In this document: positions 1 through 5,764 of the stretch, one piece after another
Layout of the letters: each line of letters starts with the position of its first letter
Numbering within the stretch: position 1 is the stretch's first letter
Source: Chlorobiota bacterium
Lineage (GTDB): Bacteria; Bacteroidota; Ignavibacteria; Ignavibacteriales; Ignavibacteriaceae
Length of the DNA: 8,098 nt
Direction: 5' to 3'
Assembly (NCBI GenBank): GCA_008363265.1
Contig: RHKR01000084.1
Span: 1 to 8,098 of the forward strand
Made by a program: the position numbers and the translations under genes
The notes under the pieces: generated by a model
What the model was told of the DNA's origin: nothing
Seen by the model: only the letters and a program-made list of their open reading frames with translations
Database searches by the model: none

Positions 1-154
1 AGGGCGTGAAGTTGCTTTAATTACTGCAGGTTCATACTTTGCAGGAACGCATACAGTTCTGTTTGATGCATCATCACTTGCAAGCGGAGTTTATTTCTAT
101 AAGCTCACATCAGGTGATTTTACTGACAGCAAAAAAATGGTATTAATTAAATAG
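1..154 (+). CDS. C-terminal end of a T9SS-type secreted protein (partial)
   Basis: The frame is open from base 2 to a TAG at 152-154, and the 5' part lies outside the window. The last 50 residues include SLASGVYFYKLTSGDF and end TDSKKMVLIK. This pattern (GxYxYxL, then a lysine-rich KKMVLIK tail) is the hallmark of the type A C-terminal sorting domain of type IX secretion cargo in Bacteroidota, Ignavibacteriota and Chlorobiota. Such a domain is recognised by the outer-membrane T9SS translocon and usually removed as the cargo is released or anchored at the cell surface. The catalytic or binding part of the protein is not visible, so no activity can be given. A hairpin terminator follows 36 bases after the stop, so this gene is transcriptionally separate from the cytochromes downstream. 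Confidence 0.85.
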   Translation, partial: GREVALITAGSYFAGTHTVLFDASSLASGVYFYKLTSGDFTDSKKMVLIK

Positions 155-190
155 TTAATTCGGTTAACCATATAACAGGAAATTAATCAA

Positions 191-216
191 AAACCCCGCA
201 TTTAGCGGGGTTTTTT
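191..216 (+). terminator. Rho-independent terminator of the T9SS-cargo gene
   Basis: A 9-bp perfect stem (AAACCCCGC at 191-199 with GCGGGGTTT at 205-213) has a 5-base loop ATTTA and ends in a run of six T (211-216). An A-run just before the stem means it may also work in the opposite direction. Confidence 0.9.
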
Positions 217-243
217 AATCAAGTAATTTTTAATACTTGATTA
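216..243. repeat. Perfect 10-bp inverted repeat behind the terminator
   Basis: TAATCAAGTA (216-225) and TACTTGATTA (234-243) are exact reverse complements separated by 8 bases. The repeat overlaps the T-run of the preceding terminator and lies about 175 bases before the first cytochrome gene. It could be an AT-rich second hairpin of a tandem terminator, or a dimeric regulator site for the cytochrome operon. The sequence alone does not decide between these. Confidence 0.6.
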
Positions 244-380
244 TTTAATTTGTTTTTTACATTTTTAAACATTCATTCAATATATATTTTGTAGCAGTTT
301 GCCGGATTTTAAAAATTGAGCAGCAAACATTTTCTATTTTTTTTAAGTGTGATAAATAGATTCACTTTATTTTATTATTA

Positions 381-400
381 AAGAGAGCTTAAACTCTCTT
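381..400 (+). promoter_or_regulatory. Small stem-loop in the leader of the cytochrome operon
   Basis: AAGAGAG (381-387) pairs with CTCTCTT (394-400) around a 6-base loop, ending 18 bases before the ATG at 419. No Shine-Dalgarno sequence is visible between hairpin and start; the spacer is AT-rich (AACTTAAATTAAAAAGCT). The hairpin may stabilise the mRNA or place the unstructured AT-rich ribosome landing site. The structure is seen; the role is inferred. Confidence 0.45.
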
Positions 401-418
401 AACTTAAATTAAAAAGCT

Positions 419-1636
419 ATGAAAACAAAACATATTTATTTCAGTCTGACGGTCTTCGCTGTTGCGTTTCTTGTATTCTCAGCCTTCACTTCAAGAAGTC
501 ATGTTGAATCAGGTTCCCCATCGAAGATCATTAAATTCTCGCATCAGCAGCATGCCTCGGTTATGGCTTGTGAAGATTGCCACTCAGGCGTCACAACGGC
601 CTCAAACCTGAACTCAAGATTGCTCCCCGAAAAAGCAACCTGCGCCGGCTGTCATGATGTCGAAGATTCCGACAAGTGCTCAACCTGTCACTATGAAGAT
701 GTTTTTGAGCCTTTGAAGCAAAAGACATCGGCTATCATTTTCGATCACTCCTGGCACCTCAAGAATGCTCCACTGGGACAGAACGGCGAAAAATGCCTTG
801 GTTGCCACAATAATATCAACCTTTCAACCGGTCTGGAGACAAAAGGTAAATACAATCCTCCAATGGATGTATGCTACACTTGCCATGGCGAGACAAAGCT
901 TGCTACCAATGCCTGCGAAGCCTGCCACATCTCGACAGCAAACCTGGTACCAAAAACACACGAACTTGCCGAGTTCACTACAAGGCACAAGTTCGCAGCA
1001 ATGGCTCCGGGAGCAAACTGTATGATGTGCCATGACAATAATTCCTGTCAGGAATGCCACCTTGCAAACGCGGTAATGACAGAAGGCAACACTCCCGAGA
1101 GTCATTATATGCCGGGCGAGTCAAGCAACTTTACAGACGGTGCAAAAGTACAGAAACTTTCAAGAGTTCACGATCTGAACTACAGATTCTCACACGGGAT
1201 CGACTTCAGAGGCCGGGCTTCCGACTGCCAGTCATGCCATCAGACCGAAACATTCTGCTCGACATGTCATGCAAAAGAAGGTTCTGATATCGCTGCAGGT
1301 GGTTTCGTTCCCCTCTCTCACACCCAGTACAACTTCATGACCATCGGTGTGGGCTCAGGCGGTGGCGAACATGCCCTCCTCGCGAAGAGAGACCTTGCTT
1401 CATGCGCCTCCTGCCATGATGCGGCCGGTGCGGATCCTGTATGCGTTCAGTGCCATAATGATGCTGATGGTATCAAAGGCACCAATCCAAAAACCCACGT
1501 CGGCGGATTCCTGAAGAGCGACAAGGGTGACTGGCACAACGACATGAACTCCGTATGCTACAGTTGTCACACAGATGCAAACGCGAAACCCAACGGCATT
1601 GCCGGCGTTGGTTTCTGCGGTTATTGCCATAAATGA
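419..1636 (+). CDS. Exported 14-heme c-type cytochrome
   Basis: The 405-residue protein has a Sec-type signal (MKTK, then a hydrophobic stretch to about residue 23) and 14 CXXCH heme c sites starting at residues 51, 75, 87, 126, 152, 166, 201, 210, 270, 280, 329, 342, 380 and 400. The last site, CGYCH, is one residue from the C-terminus. Groups of two or three sites are preceded by histidines in FSHQQH (40-45), FDHSWH (108-113), TRHKF (188-192), FSHGIDF (258-264) and LSHTQYNF (299-306), which are probable distal heme ligands. This places it with the multiheme cytochrome c3/c7-like proteins. It should be a periplasmic or surface electron carrier, with hemes attached outside the cytoplasmic membrane. 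There is no lipobox and no transmembrane helix other than the signal. It is first in an operon with the 7-heme lipoprotein 17 bases downstream. No dehydrogenase or reductase domain is seen, so a wire-like role is most likely; donor and acceptor are unknown. Confidence 0.95.
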   Translation: MKTKHIYFSLTVFAVAFLVFSAFTSRSHVESGSPSKIIKFSHQQHASVMACEDCHSGVTTASNLNSRLLPEKATCAGCHDVEDSDKCSTCHYEDVFEPLKQKTSAIIFDHSWHLKNAPLGQNGEKCLGCHNNINLSTGLETKGKYNPPMDVCYTCHGETKLATNACEACHISTANLVPKTHELAEFTTRHKFAAMAPGANCMMCHDNNSCQECHLANAVMTEGNTPESHYMPGESSNFTDGAKVQKLSRVHDLNYRFSHGIDFRGRASDCQSCHQTETFCSTCHAKEGSDIAAGGFVPLSHTQYNFMTIGVGSGGGEHALLAKRDLASCASCHDAAGADPVCVQCHNDADGIKGTNPKTHVGGFLKSDKGDWHNDMNSVCYSCHTDANAKPNGIAGVGFCGYCHK

Positions 1637-1641
1637 TCACC

Positions 1642-1647
1642 GAGGTG
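1642..1647 (+). promoter_or_regulatory. Shine-Dalgarno site of the cytochrome lipoprotein gene
   Basis: GAGGTG lies 6 bases before the ATG at 1654, inside the 17-base gap after the first cytochrome stop. It supports the chosen start and independent ribosome loading on the second gene. Confidence 0.75.
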
Positions 1648-1653
1648 AAGTAA

Positions 1654-2523
1654 ATGAAAAAGTTATATTTTTATTCTGCATTGTTAACGGTTTCGTTGGC
1701 TTTCCTGATCGCCGGGTGTAGCGACGTTAAAGAGAACATCCCGGTGAACACCGCTGCTGGTGCTCATGGACCCGGAATCGTAACCAGAGGCGCTACGGAT
1801 CACCACTCCGTCCTCATTAAAAATGCCAAATATGACATGCGCTCATGCGTTAAATGTCATGCTGCCGACTATAAAGGCGGCATCATTGGCGGAGTGGCCA
1901 ACTGTACAAGGTGCCACACCCAGCCGAAAGGCCCGGAAGCATGTAACACATGTCACGGCAGTTACAGAAATCCTTCAATTATTGCCCCGACAAGCAACGG
2001 CGCCCACAATCCGCACCTTTACGCAAATGTACAGGGCAAGGTTGTTGCATGTACCGAATGTCATACTGTCCCCGCGACCTATTATGCTGCCGGACACATC
2101 GACAATCCGGATGACCCTGCTGAAGTTATTTTCGGTGCCTTCACAAAGACACAGACGAACAAAGTGGGAACACCGAACTACACTGCGACACTTCCGACCT
2201 ACACACCGGATCCATCGTACGCAACCGCTACAGGATGCGCGAACACATATTGCCACGGCTACTTTAAGAATGGTAACCAGGCAAATGTTGTTAAGTGGAC
2301 TGATGGTGCGAACGGCAAGAAGTGCGGTACATGCCATGGTGATCCTGTAACAGGAAATCCGCTTCCCGGTGGTACACACGTTCAGGGTTCGTTCGCGAAC
2401 AACTGTTTCGGATGTCATAACATCGGCAAATTTGACGCGGGTACAACAACCTGGACAGTTGATTCAACCAATGTTCACGTTGACGGAAAACTTCGCCTCT
2501 TCGGAAGCGACAGGGACTATTGA
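1654..2523 (+). CDS. Multiheme cytochrome c lipoprotein with CX4CH...CXXCH module
   Basis: The 289-residue protein starts with a lipoprotein signal: basic MKK, a hydrophobic core and lipobox LIAGC with the lipidated cysteine at residue 22, followed by S-D. It carries six CXXCH sites starting at residues 65, 84, 97, 133, 224 and 251, plus one CX4CH site (C195, C200, H201), so up to seven hemes. The stretch from GCANTYCHG to CGTCHGDP (194-231), and the preceding CTECH with its histidine-containing spacer, match the CxxxxCH/CXXCH domain first described in Geobacter cytochromes (GSu_C4xC__C2xCH type). CX4CH is also a proven heme site in some Desulfovibrio cytochromes c3. The protein is expected to be anchored to a membrane, probably the outer one, and to exchange electrons with the 14-heme protein encoded just upstream. 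Which face of the membrane it sits on cannot be read from the sequence. It is the last gene of the operon, with a strong terminator 18 bases after its stop. Confidence 0.95.
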   Translation: MKKLYFYSALLTVSLAFLIAGCSDVKENIPVNTAAGAHGPGIVTRGATDHHSVLIKNAKYDMRSCVKCHAADYKGGIIGGVANCTRCHTQPKGPEACNTCHGSYRNPSIIAPTSNGAHNPHLYANVQGKVVACTECHTVPATYYAAGHIDNPDDPAEVIFGAFTKTQTNKVGTPNYTATLPTYTPDPSYATATGCANTYCHGYFKNGNQANVVKWTDGANGKKCGTCHGDPVTGNPLPGGTHVQGSFANNCFGCHNIGKFDAGTTTWTVDSTNVHVDGKLRLFGSDRDY

Positions 2524-2540
2524 TAGATATCCCATAAAAC

Positions 2541-2575
2541 AAAAAGAGGCTGCCCGATCAAGGCAGCCTCTTTTT
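2541..2575. terminator. Bidirectional terminator between convergent operons
   Basis: A 9-bp perfect GC-rich stem (GAGGCTGCC 2546-2554 with GGCAGCCTC 2562-2570) and a 7-base loop are flanked by five A on the left and eight T on the right, which extend the pairing. It lies between the plus-strand cytochrome operon (stop at 2523) and the minus-strand transporter operon (stop at 2596). The A/T tracts give a U-run on both strands, so one hairpin can end both transcripts. Confidence 0.93.
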
Positions 2576-2595
2576 TTTGTTCAATATCAATGGGT

Positions 2596-3288
2596 TCACT
2601 TCACCACAACCCCATCTGCCATTTCAATCAGGTTATCCCCAATCGCCATGAGGTCTTTATTGTGGGTTACAATTACGAGGGTTTTGCCGAAATTATCGCG
2701 GAGATCGATGAACAGTTCGTTGATCGTCTGAGCATTTGAGGAATCGAGGTTTCCCGTGGGTTCATCTGCAAGGATCAGCTTTGGATCGTTGCTGAGCGCC
2801 CTTGCCAGTGCGGTACGCTGTTGTTCACCGCCTGAAAGTTCCGCGGGTTTATGATCCTTTCTCTTTTCAAGTCCGGTAATTGCGATCAACTCGCCTGCCC
2901 TTTTGAAAGCCTCTTTTTTACCTTTTCCCCCGATCATCATCGGAATGGCGACGTTCTCAAGAGCTGTGAACTCGGGCAGAAGATGGTGGAACTGAAAAAC
3001 GAAACCGATATTCTGATTTCTGAACCGTGAAAGCGCCTTCTGACTGAGTGAAAAGATATCCATTCCCAACAGATTTACGGTACCTGAGTCAGGTCTGTCA
3101 AGGCCGCTTAAGATGTGCAGCAGTGTGCTTTTACCTGCACCTGATGCACCGACAATAACAGATATCCTCCCCTCCGGGATGGCGATGTCCACGCCTTTGA
3201 GAACCTCAAGCGTATTCTGCTTTGAAACTTTGTAAGATTTTCTGAGGCCGGTGCCTTTAATTATCTGATCCATACTCATGTCATTCAT
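2596..3288 (-). CDS. lolD: LolD-type ABC transporter ATPase (lipoprotein release)
   Basis: This 230-residue ABC ATPase is complete. It has Walker [10 protein letters not shown] (47-55), Q-loop Q99 within [18 protein letters not shown], signature LSGGEQQR (151-158), Walker B LILADEP (171-177, catalytic E176), D-loop GNLDS (179-183) and H-loop H209. The [16 protein letters not shown] segment is characteristic of LolD rather than of MacB or FtsE. LolD powers removal of mature lipoproteins from the inner membrane by the LolCE permeases and their transfer to the periplasmic carrier LolA. It is the last gene of the minus-strand operon, 14 bases after the second permease. The start is uncertain: ATGs at 3288, 3279 and 3273 are in frame, none has a clear Shine-Dalgarno site, and the conserved domain begins after all of them. 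No residue expected for activity is missing. GATC tetranucleotides are unusually dense in and just after this gene. Confidence 0.94.
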   Translation of the reverse strand: MNDMSMDQIIKGTGLRKSYKVSKQNTLEVLKGVDIAIPEGRISVIVGASGAGKSTLLHILSGLDRPDSGTVNLLGMDIFSLSQKALSRFRNQNIGFVFQFHHLLPEFTALENVAIPMMIGGKGKKEAFKRAGELIAITGLEKRKDHKPAELSGGEQQRTALARALSNDPKLILADEPTGNLDSSNAQTINELFIDLRDNFGKTLVIVTHNKDLMAIGDNLIEMADGVVVK

Positions 3289-3302
3289 AAATTAGTATCT
3301 GT

Positions 3303-4535
3303 TTACTCCCACCTGATCGCTTCCACAGGATCGATGGCTGCTGCCTTGCGCGCCGGGTAGATCGACGCGATCAAAGAAAGTCCGATCGATGCGGTGAGTA
3401 TTAACACAAAATCGAGGGCGTGAAGCTCCATCGGCAGGTGATCGAGTTTGAATCTCAGAGGATCAAGGGGAATGATGTGATAATTGATCTGCGCGAAATA
3501 GACACCCAAACCGATAAGTCCGCCCGCGACAGTTCCCGCCACCCCTGTCAGGAACCCCTGTATCATGAAAATCCTGACTATCGTGTTTCTCTCCATCCCC
3601 ATCGCTGTGAGAATACCGATGTCCCTCTTCTTCTCGATAACACTCATTGTAAGCGATGCCAGGATGTTGAACACCGCCACCAGAATAATAAGCGAAAGAA
3701 GAAACCAGGCAACAAGCCTTTCCAGCATCATCACATTGTAAATATCTTTATGCAGATCATACCAGGTTGAGTAAACGAGTTCCTTGTCACCGAATTTGGC
3801 GATCAAATCCTCCTTTACCTTGTCGGCATCCCTGTAATCATCAAAGCGTATCTCATAGCCCTGAACATCGTCTCCATAGCCGAGAACGAAAGCTGCATTT
3901 TCAACATCTGTGAAGACATAGTCGCCGTCGTATTCGTTGTTCTTAGACTGATAGATGCCTTTCACGATCAACTGAACGTTCTGAATATTACCCGCTCCAC
4001 CCGCGAGATTCTCAATTCCTGCGGGCGACAAAACAGTAAGCGTGTCACCTGTTTCGATGTTCAGTCTTTCTGAAAGATTGATCCCGATAAATGCCGCAGG
4101 TGTTTCTCCATCAAAATTGAATTCACCAAATTTCAGAGCGTTCTTTATTCCGTAAACATCACCACCTGTTCCCGGGGTGATACCTTTGAGCCGGGCGATC
4201 CTGTTATATTCCCTCGAGATCACCGCGGTTTTACCTTCAACGAACGGGGTGAACTTCTCCCGGTATTTGCTTGAATCGAGATACCTCCCGACCGAAGCCA
4301 GCACTTCCGAGGGTTCTTCAGAGGTTGCCTCGATCCTGAGATGAGGCTCAAAACTTACGAGGAACGATCTTACCATCCCCGCGAAACCGTTGAATATGGC
4401 CAGCACAATTATCAGCGCGGCTACTCCCACGGTTATCCCCCCAACGGATAGAAATGAGATTATCGAAATGAAGTTCAACTTCCGTTTACTGTGCAGATAT
4501 CTTCCTGCGAAGAAGAGGGAAAGGGGTGTTCTCAT
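3303..4535 (-). CDS. LolC/LolE-type permease (second of the pair)
   Basis: The 410-residue protein has the four-helix MacB/FtsX layout: helix 1 at about 22-49, a large periplasmic domain (about 50-273), then helices at about 274-300, 318-350 and 374-394. The N-terminus (RYLHSKRKLNFISIISFLS, ending GFAGM) matches LolC/LolE, where this region precedes helix 1. EKKRDIGILTAMG (301-313) is the cytoplasmic coupling segment that contacts the ATPase, and the end PARKAAAIDPVEAIRWE is typical of FtsX-family permeases. With the neighbouring permease it probably forms a heterodimer driven by the LolD homologue, extracting lipoproteins from the inner membrane. Its ATG shares one base with the stop of the upstream permease (TGATG on the minus strand), so translation is likely coupled. 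GAGG lies 9 bases before the start. I cannot say which of the two permeases corresponds to LolC and which to LolE. Confidence 0.92.
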   Translation of the reverse strand: MRTPLSLFFAGRYLHSKRKLNFISIISFLSVGGITVGVAALIIVLAIFNGFAGMVRSFLVSFEPHLRIEATSEEPSEVLASVGRYLDSSKYREKFTPFVEGKTAVISREYNRIARLKGITPGTGGDVYGIKNALKFGEFNFDGETPAAFIGINLSERLNIETGDTLTVLSPAGIENLAGGAGNIQNVQLIVKGIYQSKNNEYDGDYVFTDVENAAFVLGYGDDVQGYEIRFDDYRDADKVKEDLIAKFGDKELVYSTWYDLHKDIYNVMMLERLVAWFLLSLIILVAVFNILASLTMSVIEKKRDIGILTAMGMERNTIVRIFMIQGFLTGVAGTVAGGLIGLGVYFAQINYHIIPLDPLRFKLDHLPMELHALDFVLILTASIGLSLIASIYPARKAAAIDPVEAIRWE

Positions 4536-5761
4536 CAGTTAAACCTCAGTGCTTTAACGGCATCTACCCTTGAGGCGGCGAATGCCGGGATCAGTGAGGA
4601 AAGAAAACTCAACGCGACAGATATCGCAAAAACAGCAACAAAGTAGACCGGGTTGATCGAAATCGGTACCTTGTCAACAAAATAGACCTGCGGATTAAGA
4701 GTGACTATGCTGTACTCAGACTGGAGCCATGCGAGAATGAAACCTAATACCACGCCCGCGAGCGATCCCGCCACACCAAGAAGCATCCCGCGTACCAGAA
4801 ATATTCCCGTTATCATTCCGGGAGCGGCACCGAGTGCTTTAAGCGTACCTATTGTATTGGTTTTGTCGAGAACCAGCATCAACAGTGCACTTATGATGTT
4901 GAATGCGGCAACAAGAATGATCAGGCCTAAAACGATCGGAACAGGTTTTCTTTGAAGTTCGATCCAGTTGAACATTTGCATATTGGCTTCAACATAAGTT
5001 ACAGCACTCAGGGGATGTTTAAGTTGTGGCAGTATCTCATCCCGCAAACTGTTAACTTTGGCCGGGTCTTTCAGTTTTATCTCGATCAGGTTTATGTTAT
5101 CCCCCATTTCATAAAGTTTCCTGATCGTGCCCAATGAAGTGTAGGCGAATGCATCGTCATACTTCCCCATTCCTGACTGATAGATCCCGGCAACTTGAAA
5201 GTTTTCAACCGCCGGAAGTGCTGTCATATCATTCAGGTCAACAGCGTTGATCGCGAAAAAATTGATCATGTCACCCGCTTTAACACGCAGTTTGGTTGCG
5301 AGTGTTTTGCCGATCACAACTTTCATTACTGAGTCGGGTCCCGGTTCGAGCCCGAAAGAGCCGTCCAAAATGGCAAGACCCTGTCTGCTACCGAGATAGA
5401 GGCTGTCAACCCCTTTCAGGGTAACCCCTTCATTTATCCTCCTCTTACCCAGGATGCAAATTTTCTGCGCCGAAATATCGATCCTTTTAATTTCAGCTCC
5501 TGCAACGCCCTTCAGTAAGGCGACTGTGCTCGCGGCATCAGTAACATCCTGATTTCCGTAAGCGAACACCTGGATGTCGGCATCGAAATTTGTGAGTTTT
5601 TCACTGATCACTTTTTCATACCCCTCAAGCACACTTAATGCAACAACGAGAGTTGCCACACCCAGTGCGATACCTGCGACTGCGGCAAGCGAAAAGAAGG
5701 TGTAAGTCCCCGATTTGTTCCGGGGCCTCATGTAACGCCTGAGGAGGAAGAGAATCGTCAA
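4535..5761 (-). CDS. LolC/LolE-type permease (first of the pair), TTG start
   Basis: The 408-residue permease has the same four-helix plan as its neighbour: helix 1 at about 20-46, periplasmic domain about 47-273, helices at about 274-298, 316-348 and 371-393. The N-terminus FLLRRYMRPRNKSGTYTFF and the periplasmic VAGIYQSGMGKYDDAFAYTS are typical of LolC/LolE. The start is TTG at 5761. It is the only usual start codon after the in-frame TAG that ends the upstream gene, and the next ATG, at residue 11, would cut off the conserved FLLRRY segment. There is no good Shine-Dalgarno site, so initiation probably depends on ribosomes ending the upstream gene 3 bases earlier. Together with the next permease and LolD it should form an inner-membrane lipoprotein-releasing complex. 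A MacB-like export role is less likely because of the LolC/E-like N-terminus and the LolD-type ATPase. Confidence 0.9.
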   Translation of the reverse strand: MTILFLLRRYMRPRNKSGTYTFFSLAAVAGIALGVATLVVALSVLEGYEKVISEKLTNFDADIQVFAYGNQDVTDAASTVALLKGVAGAEIKRIDISAQKICILGKRRINEGVTLKGVDSLYLGSRQGLAILDGSFGLEPGPDSVMKVVIGKTLATKLRVKAGDMINFFAINAVDLNDMTALPAVENFQVAGIYQSGMGKYDDAFAYTSLGTIRKLYEMGDNINLIEIKLKDPAKVNSLRDEILPQLKHPLSAVTYVEANMQMFNWIELQRKPVPIVLGLIILVAAFNIISALLMLVLDKTNTIGTLKALGAAPGMITGIFLVRGMLLGVAGSLAGVVLGFILAWLQSEYSIVTLNPQVYFVDKVPISINPVYFVAVFAISVALSFLSSLIPAFAASRVDAVKALRFN

Positions 5762-5764
5762 ATT

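Noticed and set aside
249..291. Possible TTTG / TATATTTTG promoter for the cytochrome operon
   Set aside because: The spacer between boxes is about 30 bases, and the -7 box has three rather than two bases between TA and TTTG, so it does not fit the consensus.
345..367. CRP/FNR-like dyad AAGTG-N13-CACTT before the cytochrome operon
   Set aside because: Only five bases per arm, and the internal GTGA...TCAC spacing is nine rather than six. ATCAA...TTGAT in the 216-243 palindrome is likewise in the wrong orientation for an FNR site.
824..1105. Open antisense and shifted frames inside the cytochrome genes
   Set aside because: They lie wholly within well-supported cytochrome coding sequence, have no start signals, and arise from the biased cysteine/histidine codon content.
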